Shown one piece after another: positions 52,950 through 61,351 of a stretch of 64,000 bases of DNA. Origin of the DNA: Gracilinema caldarium DSM 7334 (GTDB lineage Bacteria; Spirochaetota; Spirochaetia; Treponematales; Breznakiellaceae); the NCBI RefSeq assembly GCF_000219725.1, contig NC_015732.1, forward strand, positions 1-64,000, given 5' to 3'. Numbering within the stretch: position 1 is the first letter of the stretch; every line of letters starts with the position of its first letter. The translations under genes and the position numbers were made by a program. Below the pieces are notes generated by a model. That model was given only the letters and a program-made list of their open reading frames with translations. It was not told where the DNA came from and made no database searches.

Positions 52950-54405
52950 CAGGATAGAGCTTCTGATAGTTTTCTAAAAAAGATTTATAGAGCTGTTCAA
53001 GTTCTGGTAGTTCTATGGGTTGAATTTCATGAAACTGAGGTTGTTCTGGCATGGATTTATATACTGTGGTCCTTGCCATGGCGGCTGCTCCTTTTGCAGA
53101 GGTGTCGGAAATAGTAAGAATTTGTAATGAATGTTCAAGTACCGATGCTAACAATCTAACCCAGCCAGAGCGGCGGCTACTTCCTCCTACTAATCTAAAA
53201 GAAAAATGATTTGGTTTAAGAGTATTATATGAATGTAAAAGTGTTTCAACACCAAGGCGAACTGTACAGGCAACACCAAATAGGGCTGATGCCATAAGGT
53301 CTTGTCGTGTGTGTTGGAGACTAAGGCCTATCCAACTACCACGGGCATTAGGATTTCGGTAGGGAGTACGTTCTCCAGCTAAGTAGGGTAAAAAAACAAG
53401 ATCTTGTGGAATTTTAGAAGGGTTTTTATCAAATTCTTTATAAAATTCATCCCAGTTAATATTAAGCCACTCTCGAACATGTTCTAATGCAAGACCACCA
53501 TTTAACATACCTGCCATATGATAGCTTTGTCCTGAAAGAACTGATTCATAAAAATTAAGTGTTGGATTGAACGGTGGAATAGATGAAAGGGGTCTCACTA
53601 CCTGTATTCCAGTACCTACACTAATTTGAATAATATTTGAAGGTGATGATTTATTAATAAAACAAGCGGAACCAAAAAGAGCAGCGGGGGTATCTCCTGC
53701 ACCTGTTACGACAGGTATTTGATCGGGAAGCCCATATTGTAGAGCTTGTGCTGTGGTATATCCAATAACTTCAAGACTATTATAAATAGGTGGTAGTTTT
53801 TCTTCATCAATCTGGAGTAATTTGCAAAGATTTTGATCCCAATTATGAGTTTTAAAATTGTATAATAAACTACCTGATGCGTCAGAAAAGTCTGTCGCAA
53901 TATGTCCAGTTAGTTGGTATCGGATGAAATCTTTTGGGAATACAAACCATCGAGCTTTGTTATAAACTTCCGGTCGATATTTTTTTAACCATAAAATGGA
54001 AATAGCAGACATTCCGGCATTTGGAGAATTCATAATTTCGGCTTCTCGGCCTTTAATATATTGTTCTAAAATTGGTATAAATTCTGATCCTCGACCGTCT
54101 GCCCAGAGGATGGCAGAATGAAGGATTTCTCCTTTTTCAGATAAAGGTATAATCCCATGCATTTGACCTGAAAAACCAATAGCATCAATTTTGAGTTCAT
54201 GAAAGCCTTGAGCTATATTTTGATGTTGTACCTGTTCAATGGCTTCTTTGAGGGCTGATAACCAACACTCTGGATTTGTCTCTGCAGCCCCTGGTTCCGG
54301 AGAATTAACTGGATATGTTGCTGAGGTGCTACATCGAATTGTGCCATTAATGTCTTGTAATAGTATTTTTATTGAACCTGTTCCAAGATCTATTCCCAGT
54401 ACCAT
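52930..54405 (-). CDS. xylB: Xylulokinase, FGGY family
   Basis: The enzyme phosphorylates D-xylulose, feeding xylose into the pentose phosphate pathway. The 491-residue protein starts VLGIDLGTGSIKILL, with IGFSGQMHGIIPL (typical of xylulokinases), WADGRG, VTGAGDTPAALFG and LVGGSSRRSGWVRLLASVLE. GAGGAG lies six bases upstream of ATG 54405; upstream in-frame starts lie within or before that site. It follows the acetylesterase gene by about 100 bases on the same strand. Confidence 0.92.
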   Translation of the reverse strand: MVLGIDLGTGSIKILLQDINGTIRCSTSATYPVNSPEPGAAETNPECWLSALKEAIEQVQHQNIAQGFHELKIDAIGFSGQMHGIIPLSEKGEILHSAILWADGRGSEFIPILEQYIKGREAEIMNSPNAGMSAISILWLKKYRPEVYNKARWFVFPKDFIRYQLTGHIATDFSDASGSLLYNFKTHNWDQNLCKLLQIDEEKLPPIYNSLEVIGYTTAQALQYGLPDQIPVVTGAGDTPAALFGSACFINKSSPSNIIQISVGTGIQVVRPLSSIPPFNPTLNFYESVLSGQSYHMAGMLNGGLALEHVREWLNINWDEFYKEFDKNPSKIPQDLVFLPYLAGERTPYRNPNARGSWIGLSLQHTRQDLMASALFGVACTVRLGVETLLHSYNTLKPNHFSFRLVGGSSRRSGWVRLLASVLEHSLQILTISDTSAKGAAAMARTTVYKSMPEQPQFHEIQPIELPELEQLYKSFLENYQKLYPAKYPHT

Positions 54406-54505
54406 AGTCATCTCCTCTTGAATCATAACTATGTGAATAGGTGATGTCAAAATAAAGAGGGATATTTATTACAAAAGTCATGAGAAGATATTGTTATAAT
54501 CATTT

Positions 54506-55369
54506 TTAAATACAAAGCATATGAGATAATATTCCTTCTTGTGGAAATACTCGTTGTGATATGATGTGCTTTGTTAGTGGATTATTCGTTTTTGATAGTT
54601 CTTCTGCTAATAAATTTGCAATTAAAGTAGCTCCGTATATATTTATATGAGTATTATCAATGCTGTTTAGGTTTTCAGTTATCCTTGCATGAAGTATGAT
54701 TGTTTTTTCAGGACCTAATGTTTCATATAATTCTTTAGTACGATGAGTAAGATCTAATACTGTAATTCCTAATTGCTTTCCTAGCAAACGAATACTCTCA
54801 GCATAATCACCACCTGGAAAGCTAGGTGTATCATCAATTCTATGAATATAAATCCCAGCGTATTCTCCTGCGGGATTCCTTCGTACAATTGGTGTACACA
54901 ATATAGGAATAGCACCTCGATCGAGGGCAATTTTTATATAAAATGTAAAAAGATAATACTGAAAAGATGAAGGATTATCTATTTTGAGTGATGCATTAGT
55001 ATATCGTAAAAGGTCTGGTTTTTCATCATTGTGACCAAAACTGATAAGAAGAAAATCACCTTTTTTTATATTCTGAAGCAAAGTTTGATAGTTTTTCTCT
55101 GATATAAAACTCTTTGAACTTCGACCAGAAAGAGCAAGATTGATTATGGGAAGATTGAGATAGCGAAATAGTTGTGTTCCATATCCATACCGTGGATAGT
55201 AATAAGTGTCATTAAAAGGACAAACAGTGGAATCGCCTACAAGATAGAGCACCGGTTCCGACATCTGAATTACCACATCTGGTTGAACTACATTTTCAAT
55301 TTTTTCTTTATCAAACAAAGTAGTATATGTCTTGTTGCAATATTGAGATGTATTAGTAGTGACTTGCAT
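54506..55369 (-). CDS. Rhamnogalacturonan acetylesterase-like SGNH hydrolase (CE12), no signal peptide
   Basis: The 287-residue SGNH/GDSL esterase probably removes acetyl groups from rhamnogalacturonan fragments. Catalytic blocks are GDST at 45-48, GRSSKSF (Gly block), GHND at 112-115 and DNTH at 238-241. The N terminus is polar, so it should be cytoplasmic. I prefer ATG 55369 (AGGA nine bases upstream). A GTG at 55402 adds MFQYVYLGFII, which is not a convincing signal peptide either. It is paired with xylB, opposite the secreted pectin genes. Confidence 0.87.
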   Translation of the reverse strand: MQVTTNTSQYCNKTYTTLFDKEKIENVVQPDVVIQMSEPVLYLVGDSTVCPFNDTYYYPRYGYGTQLFRYLNLPIINLALSGRSSKSFISEKNYQTLLQNIKKGDFLLISFGHNDEKPDLLRYTNASLKIDNPSSFQYYLFTFYIKIALDRGAIPILCTPIVRRNPAGEYAGIYIHRIDDTPSFPGGDYAESIRLLGKQLGITVLDLTHRTKELYETLGPEKTIILHARITENLNSIDNTHINIYGATLIANLLAEELSKTNNPLTKHIISQRVFPQEGILSHMLCI

Positions 55370-55624
55370 AATGATAAATCCTAAATAAACATATTGGAAC
55401 ACCTTCTAAAATCGGTCATCTTTTTAAAAATTCTAATATACAAACTAATAATAACATTATTTTATAGTATTATTCCAACATGAATTTTAAATATACCGTA
55501 CATATAATGTAATTAAAAATAAAGTTTAACACTATAGCTAAGATAAGGTATGAATCGTACAAAAAGATGTCGGAATAAAAAGTATATAACCTTATAAAAT
55601 GAACATGTTTAATAAGGAGGCTAT
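55370..55624. other. AT-rich divergent intergenic region of the pectin island
   Basis: About 255 bases separate the two divergent arms. It is strongly AT-rich and must carry both promoters. I see only a small AATAAT/ATTATT repeat near 55450 and no convincing -35/-10 pair or operator. Confidence 0.4.
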
Positions 55625-56200
55625 ATGAAAAAGCATATGATAATACTTAGTGTGTTGGGTGGTTTTATTCTGTTTTCGTGTGTATCACCACCTGCTTCAT
55701 CTTCTGCTACAGATACTTCAGGTGATAAATCCAATGAATCTCAAAATTCTTTTCAAGAATCTAGCCAGCATAAGATGAAAACTGTAGTTTTCTCTGAAAA
55801 TTCCAAAGAGTTAAAAATTGAGGTTGAGTTAATGGGGCTAACCGATATAACTGTTCTTGAAGATGTTAAAGCTTCAGGAGGTAAGGCTGTTCGACTTGAA
55901 AAAGAGACTTCCCTAGCAACAATTAATGTAATTTTACCTTCTGGTTCTTATACAGTATTGGTAAATGAAAAAGCGCCAAGTCCATCGCAAGATGCTTTTT
56001 ATGTTTTTTTAGATGAACGTCCTTATCGTTGCTATCCATCCGATCCACCTCTTGGAGATTGGGAACTTACAAAACGAACCCCGATAAACCTTATCGTTTC
56101 TGAGACAACAACAATTACATTAAGTATTCAACCCCATAGTCCCGCCAAGAAAGGTGAAACCGGTATGTTACTAGATTATGTCTTATTTATTAAAGACTAA
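55625..56200 (+). CDS. Lipoprotein with a probable carbohydrate-binding beta-sandwich domain
   Basis: The protein has 191 residues. The signal MKKHMIILSVLGGFILFSC ends in lipobox LFSC; a Ser/Thr-rich tether (about 20-52) follows. The remaining ~135 residues have a CBM6/CBM35-like rhythm (ASGGKAVRLEKE, VILPSGSYTVLVNE, INLIVSETTTITLSIQ, MLLDYVLFIKD). No catalytic motif is visible. The fold call is inference from pattern. AATAAGGAGG precedes the ATG. It is the first gene of the secreted pectin set. Confidence 0.65.
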   Translation: MKKHMIILSVLGGFILFSCVSPPASSSATDTSGDKSNESQNSFQESSQHKMKTVVFSENSKELKIEVELMGLTDITVLEDVKASGGKAVRLEKETSLATINVILPSGSYTVLVNEKAPSPSQDAFYVFLDERPYRCYPSDPPLGDWELTKRTPINLIVSETTTITLSIQPHSPAKKGETGMLLDYVLFIKD

Positions 56201-56219
56201 TATGTGAAGGAGATTAAAT

Positions 56220-56825
56220 ATGAAGAAATTATCGTTAATTACTTTTGGTTGTTTGTTGGTTTTAGCTAGTTGTGATCTTATGGGAAACACTAGCAATAAT
56301 GATAATATTAGAAACGCTAACGATACTACTAACAATTCTAGTGGGACAGGAGGTTCTACTACAACTTGGGAAGATCTGACATGGACAGTCGCTGATAAAG
56401 ATGTTGCGACCTATACAACAAAAACTATAATAGGCCGTGTTATCCTCTATGCAACAACTAATGCTTCTATTGTGGTAGATGCAAATACCAAAACAATAGA
56501 TAACCTTAGTTTTAATTACAGATGTAAACTAGGAGGGACTGGGTACCTTAATACCGATGATGTTGAGCAGAGCTATAGGGTACTGGCAATTCCAGTTACA
56601 AAAAACAGCCTTATAAAAATCTATGCCCAATCAGGGACAAGTATTGAAGATAGAGAATTAAAATTATCTAACCTGAGTGGCTCTTACTTTGTAAATGGTA
56701 TTGCCCCTGGGTCAACTATTGCTAAGGTAATAGAAACCACCTATACAGGAGATGAGAGTACCCTCTATGTCTATAGCATGCGTAGTGGGATAAATATCTA
56801 TGGTATTTATGTGAATAAACAATAA
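56220..56825 (+). CDS. Lipoprotein of unknown function, pectin-island accessory
   Basis: The protein has 201 residues. The lipoprotein signal ends LVLASC, then an Asn/Thr/Gly-rich linker (about 20-55) leads to a ~145-residue beta-rich domain (ASIVVDANTKTIDNLSF, RCKLGGTGYL, IPVTKNSLIKIYAQSG, STLYVYSMRSGINIYGIYVNK). It resembles accessory domains attached to secreted pectinases, here free-standing. No catalytic residues are evident. It follows the previous lipoprotein by 19 bases. Confidence 0.65.
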   Translation: MKKLSLITFGCLLVLASCDLMGNTSNNDNIRNANDTTNNSSGTGGSTTTWEDLTWTVADKDVATYTTKTIIGRVILYATTNASIVVDANTKTIDNLSFNYRCKLGGTGYLNTDDVEQSYRVLAIPVTKNSLIKIYAQSGTSIEDRELKLSNLSGSYFVNGIAPGSTIAKVIETTYTGDESTLYVYSMRSGINIYGIYVNKQ

Positions 56826-56907
56826 CTATTGAGCATTTAATATGGGAGATGTGTATCTCTCTCAGAGTTAATTTTCGATAATTGAATGAATATTCTGGAG
56901 CACTTGA

Positions 56908-58629
56908 ATGAAAGAACATCTTTTTATGAAGATCCTTAATGTCGTTATTATTGCTGTTTTTATTATATCCTGTGAAAATCTTACAGGTAGTCCCCATAAT
57001 ACTAGTAATGAGACTATTGGAGAGTCTAATGGGAGCGAAGGAGTAATATCAGAGGTTTTATTTCCCCGTTCAAATGCTACAAGTGTGAATGTGGACACAT
57101 ATTTTTGGGTAACCTTTGATTCAACTCCAGTAATTGGATCGAGTGGTATTATTGGTATATATGATGCTGATGATGATAGTCTAGTTGATTCTATAAATCT
57201 CGAAGATAAACCGGTTACCAATGCTACAGAATTTCAAAAGCTTACTCTGATGACAGCGCCTAGTACTATTAATATAATTGGCAATACGCCAGGGCGTGAT
57301 GAGGTTTATCCCAATCAGGTTCGGATTGTAAATTACTATCCCATTATTATCGATGGAAAAAAGGTCAAAATAATACCACATAATAACAAACTGAAATATG
57401 GTAAAACTTACTATATTCGTATAGATAATGGAACCTTTAATGGTACTATCGGTGGAAAAATGTTTACCGGTATTACCAATAAAGAAACTTGGCGTTTTTC
57501 TACAAAACAGATGCCTACAGTAACTGGAAATACTATTTATGTAAGTGCTGATGGAAAAAAGGATTTTACAACTCTTCAAGGTGCTCTGGATTATATTCCT
57601 GTTAATAACACAACCCCCTATACTGTTTATGTTGCCGCTGGTGTTTACGAAGAACTACTTTTTTTAAGAAATAAATCCAATATCAGTGTCATTGGAGATG
57701 ATCGAAATAGTACTATTATTCAGTATGATAACTATGATTCATTTAATAATGGAACTGGCAGTGGTACTAATGCAGATTCGACAACTGGTTTATCTTTGAA
57801 CCAAGTCTTTGCACGAGGTGGGCGAGCAATTTTACTTATTTCTGGAGGAGATTCAATAAATTTTGAGAATCTATGGTTTAAGAGTATTCATGCCCAGGGT
57901 AGTGCTTCAGCGAATCAAGCAGAAACTATTTATTTTAATAGTAATGGTCGTTTTGTGGCAAAACATTGTAGTTTCACTGGTTATCAAGATACCATCCAAG
58001 TAAAAGGTTTTAGCTGGTTTTATGATTGTTTAATTTCTGGGGATGTGGATTTTATTTGGGGTGCAAATAACACAGCGCTTTTTGAAAATTGTGAGATTCG
58101 TTCTCGGTATAATAACAATGGAGGCTATATTGTTCAGGCTCGATCCATAGCAGGATATGCTGGTTTCGTCTTCTTAAATTGCAAATTAACTCGAGAATCT
58201 GATCTTCCTGATGCTTCAGTGTATCTTGCCCGGTCATATACCACATCAGGTTCAAATTCATCTTATTACGACAATGTGGCTTTTATTAGTTGTATGATAG
58301 ATAGTCATATAAAACCAATTGGCTTTTTATTACCTACAACGGTGGTAGATACAAATCCATCAAAAAGTAGTTCAGTAGCTGGATGGAGAGAATATGGATC
58401 CTATAATTCTTCTGGTACTTTAAATCTTGCTAATCGAGGTGCTACAAATGGTACTACCGAAGTAACAGGACCAGTATATTCGGATCAACCTGCAAGTCAT
58501 GGAACTTATGTGCTTTCTGATGAAGAAGTTAAAGCATTGTATACTAATAGATCTACAATTTTAAGTGGCGCCACATATGGATCATTTTCCTATTCTGGTT
58601 TTAGTAGTGGCTGGGTACCAATTCCATAA
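56908..58629 (+). CDS. Pectin methylesterase (CE8), lipoprotein
   Basis: The enzyme removes methyl esters from homogalacturonan, exposing it to pectate lyase. The 573-residue protein has a lipoprotein signal (lipobox IISC). An Ig-like domain covers about 40-195 (SVNVDTYFWVTFDSTPV, KLKYGKTYYIRIDNGTF), then the CE8 beta-helix from about 207 (GNTIYVSADGKKDFTTLQGALDYIP). The catalytic blocks are GYQDTIQVKG (Asp361) and GDVDFIWGANNTALFENC (Asp381). The ATG at 56908 follows GGAG. A terminator follows the stop. Confidence 0.92.
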   Translation: MKEHLFMKILNVVIIAVFIISCENLTGSPHNTSNETIGESNGSEGVISEVLFPRSNATSVNVDTYFWVTFDSTPVIGSSGIIGIYDADDDSLVDSINLEDKPVTNATEFQKLTLMTAPSTINIIGNTPGRDEVYPNQVRIVNYYPIIIDGKKVKIIPHNNKLKYGKTYYIRIDNGTFNGTIGGKMFTGITNKETWRFSTKQMPTVTGNTIYVSADGKKDFTTLQGALDYIPVNNTTPYTVYVAAGVYEELLFLRNKSNISVIGDDRNSTIIQYDNYDSFNNGTGSGTNADSTTGLSLNQVFARGGRAILLISGGDSINFENLWFKSIHAQGSASANQAETIYFNSNGRFVAKHCSFTGYQDTIQVKGFSWFYDCLISGDVDFIWGANNTALFENCEIRSRYNNNGGYIVQARSIAGYAGFVFLNCKLTRESDLPDASVYLARSYTTSGSNSSYYDNVAFISCMIDSHIKPIGFLLPTTVVDTNPSKSSSVAGWREYGSYNSSGTLNLANRGATNGTTEVTGPVYSDQPASHGTYVLSDEEVKALYTNRSTILSGATYGSFSYSGFSSGWVPIP

Positions 58630-58657
58630 TTTATAGTTGTCTAAAAAAGTATATTGT

Positions 58658-58691
58658 TTGGGCTCTACATTCTATAGAGCCCAATTTTTTT
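58658..58691 (+). terminator. Rho-independent terminator between the pectin methylesterase and pectate lyase genes
   Basis: TTGGGCTCTA (58658-58667) pairs perfectly with TAGAGCCCAA (58675-58684) around a 7-base loop and is followed by seven T. The pectate lyase ATG lies only 20 bases later, so its expression needs read-through or a promoter I cannot see. Confidence 0.85.
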
Positions 58692-58710
58692 GGGAGATAA
58701 GAGGTTTACT

Positions 58711-60138
58711 ATGAAACATAATATTCATACATGGATTCCACTCGGGGCTGTTCTCAGTATATTGGTTGGAACTTCTTGCTGTAGTTATGGAATAAATTCA
58801 GTGGAAACAGCAAAGGAAAATACTAATTTTGGAGGGACTATAGTTTCTGGTCTTTCTGAAAAAGAACTTGTAATTTCTCCCAACGATTCTAGTAGCGGAT
58901 GGGTATCCTACAAGGGGAGTGCCGATCTTGCTGGCGACTCTGTTACTCCACCGTCCAGCCCTGGTGGTTATGGAGGAATAATCTATACTGTCAATAACCG
59001 GGCTGAGCTTTTAGCTGCCCTATCTAGTGGTTCTGCTCGAATTATCTATATTACCAGTATGATCGATATGACTGAGGGAATGCTTCCTTCATCAGGAAAC
59101 GAATCGAGCAACGATCTTGATGCTTTTATTGCAAAGTATACCGCAGAGGCGATATCTTCTTATTCTTTAAGCAGTGATTATAATGCAACCTCTTATAGCG
59201 CTTGGAAAAGGCTTTATGCAAGTAAAGTAATGTATACAAATAATCCTTCGGGGGATATTGTAAAAGTACACAATTATCTCGTTAATAAATGGAAAAGTAA
59301 AATCCAAATACCTGTTAAAAGTAATACTACAATAATTGGTATTTCATCTGGTTGTGGTATAAAAGGTGGGACTTTAGTTATTAATAATGTTCAAAATGTT
59401 ATTATCCGTAATCTACTGTTGCAAGATGCTTACGATCCCTTTCCAGCTTTAGAAGCGAATGATGGGCTTAATGCTAATTATGATGGTATTAGTATTCAAC
59501 AGTCAAAGTATATTTGGATTGATCATTGCACTTTAGAAGATACACTTGCTCGTAGTGATAATGACTTTGACTCAGTTACAACTAGTGATGGTACTAAAAC
59601 AAAATGGCAGGTATATGATGGGTTGTGTGATATAACAAAAACGAATGATTTTGTCACCATTTCATGGTGTGTCTTTAAAAATCATGATAAGACCATGCTT
59701 ATTGGAAGTAGTGATAGCTATACAGCTGATATAAATCACCAGACTATTACGTTGCATCATAATTATTTTTTAAATTGTCGCCAGCGACTTCCTATGGTTC
59801 GTTTCGCAACTATACATATATATAATAATTTATATTTTATGGATGCCACTGCAGGTAGAACCAATAGCTATGCTATTGGGGTTCGAAAGGATTGTTCTAT
59901 TGTTGCAGAAAATAATTATTTTGCTAAAGGTATTAGTTATGGTTTCAAAGATTCCTATGGTAGAGTTTACAATGGAAATAATATTTTTGAGGAGGGTGTA
60001 CAAAATTCATCGAATTTTACCAGTACAAGACCTTGGGAACCTTCAATGTACTATGAGTATGATATACATTTAGCTAATAATATACCCAATCTGGTCATGC
60101 GTTATGCAGGGGCTGGTGTACTTACCGTTCAAAAATAA
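58711..60138 (+). CDS. Secreted pectate lyase, polysaccharide lyase family 1
   Basis: The enzyme cleaves demethylated homogalacturonan by calcium-dependent beta-elimination. The 475-residue protein has a signal with a possible spirochaetal lipobox (VGTSC), a ~60-residue linker, then a PL1 beta-helix. Family blocks are WIDHCTLEDTLARSDNDFD, YDGLCDITKTNDFVTISWCVFKNHDKTMLIGSSDS and RQRLPMVRFATIHIYNNLY with the catalytic Arg. ATG 58711 follows AAGAGG by six bases. It is the last gene of the secreted pectin set, after an internal terminator. Confidence 0.92.
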   Translation: MKHNIHTWIPLGAVLSILVGTSCCSYGINSVETAKENTNFGGTIVSGLSEKELVISPNDSSSGWVSYKGSADLAGDSVTPPSSPGGYGGIIYTVNNRAELLAALSSGSARIIYITSMIDMTEGMLPSSGNESSNDLDAFIAKYTAEAISSYSLSSDYNATSYSAWKRLYASKVMYTNNPSGDIVKVHNYLVNKWKSKIQIPVKSNTTIIGISSGCGIKGGTLVINNVQNVIIRNLLLQDAYDPFPALEANDGLNANYDGISIQQSKYIWIDHCTLEDTLARSDNDFDSVTTSDGTKTKWQVYDGLCDITKTNDFVTISWCVFKNHDKTMLIGSSDSYTADINHQTITLHHNYFLNCRQRLPMVRFATIHIYNNLYFMDATAGRTNSYAIGVRKDCSIVAENNYFAKGISYGFKDSYGRVYNGNNIFEEGVQNSSNFTSTRPWEPSMYYEYDIHLANNIPNLVMRYAGAGVLTVQK

Positions 60139-60224
60139 ATATATAAACTAGCCTTTTATCAAAATATGCTGTTGACATTACATAATATATCTAGTCTCAT
60201 AGTGATAAACAGCAAGGATATTCC

Positions 60225-61274
60225 ATGACGGTAAAAGAAATTGCAAAACTAGCAGGTGTTTCCATAGGGACTGTCGACCGTGTATTGCACGGCCGGGGCC
60301 GAGTTTCACCTGAAACGAAGGCCAGAATAGAAGAGATAATTAAAAAGTCAGGATTTACCCCCAATCCTATTGCCCGGGGACTGAAGCGGAGCCGTCCCTT
60401 TGCCTTTGTTGCACTCCTTCCTCAACGGGATCAGGATTCGGGATATTGGGGGCAGGGTTATGGCGGTCTTCAATCTGCCTCGGAGGAACTCTCCCCCCTG
60501 GGTATAAAGACTATTTTTATTGAATATGATCGGTATAATCCGGCTTCTTTTCATGATGCGGTATACCAGTTCAATAAACTCCATTGTGACGGGCTTCTCC
60601 TGCCACCCATCATGCCGGAAGAAAGCAGGGTCTTTGTAGAATCGATCCAGGGGAAGATTCCTTATATTTATTATGATGCAGACCTGCCCGGAACTGAACC
60701 GCTCTGTGTTATCGGTCAGGATGCATTCCGGGGAGGGATGCTCGCTGGCCGTCTTGCCCAGCTTTTAGCCTGCGGGAAAAGGGGAGCTTTCGGAATTTTG
60801 GTAGCCCATCAGGAAGATTATCATATCTTACGACGCCGGGATGGATTTTATGAATATGCCCATCAACATGGCCTCAAGGTGTTTCAGCAACAGGGGGTGG
60901 ATCTTGAACATCCTGAGGCTGCCTCAACCCTTATAAAAAATCTTCTTGATACCCATGAAGATCTGTTAGGGGTCTTTGTAACCAGTGCATCGGCCCACCG
61001 CATTGCCGAAGCCGCCCGGGAAATACGAAAAAACAACCACTTTATTATTATTGGATATGACCTGGTGCCGGAAAACCACCGGCTTCTCCAGGAAGGAGCT
61101 CTGGATGCAATTATTTCCCAGCGGCCAGAAACCCAGGCGCGGCGTGGGCTCCTGCAGCTCTATCGGGCTATTGTGCTGGGTAAGTCTATCCCGAAACGCG
61201 AAGAAATCCCCCTGGATCTCTATCTTCCCGAAAATGTGCCCCCATATCATAGAGAAGCAACGACTCACAGGTGA
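60225..61274 (+). CDS. LacI-family transcriptional regulator
   Basis: The protein has 349 residues. Its N-terminal helix-turn-helix and hinge read VKEIAKLAGVSIGTVDRVLHGRGRVSPETKARIEEIIKKSGFTPNPIARGLKRSRP; the effector domain resembles ribose-type binding proteins (IPYIYYDADLPG, FRGGMLAGRLAQLL, IIIGYDLVPENHRLLQEGALDAIISQRPETQARRGL). The GTVDRVLHGRGRV variant is found among regulators of pentose or polyol use. It is convergent with an FGGY kinase whose promoter carries a palindrome, its likely target. Clearly more GC-rich than the AT-rich pectin genes before it. Confidence 0.92.
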   Translation: MTVKEIAKLAGVSIGTVDRVLHGRGRVSPETKARIEEIIKKSGFTPNPIARGLKRSRPFAFVALLPQRDQDSGYWGQGYGGLQSASEELSPLGIKTIFIEYDRYNPASFHDAVYQFNKLHCDGLLLPPIMPEESRVFVESIQGKIPYIYYDADLPGTEPLCVIGQDAFRGGMLAGRLAQLLACGKRGAFGILVAHQEDYHILRRRDGFYEYAHQHGLKVFQQQGVDLEHPEAASTLIKNLLDTHEDLLGVFVTSASAHRIAEAAREIRKNNHFIIIGYDLVPENHRLLQEGALDAIISQRPETQARRGLLQLYRAIVLGKSIPKREEIPLDLYLPENVPPYHREATTHR

Positions 61275-61351
61275 ACATCGAAAACCGCGACAATCCAAAA
61301 TGGCAAAGCCAGCGTGTCACCCAGTTATACAGCCGGCTTCTCAGTATTCAT

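Noticed and set aside
60173-60224. TTGACA at 60174 as a promoter -35 for the LacI gene
   Set aside because: No acceptable -10 hexamer lies 16-18 bases downstream, so I did not list it as a promoter.
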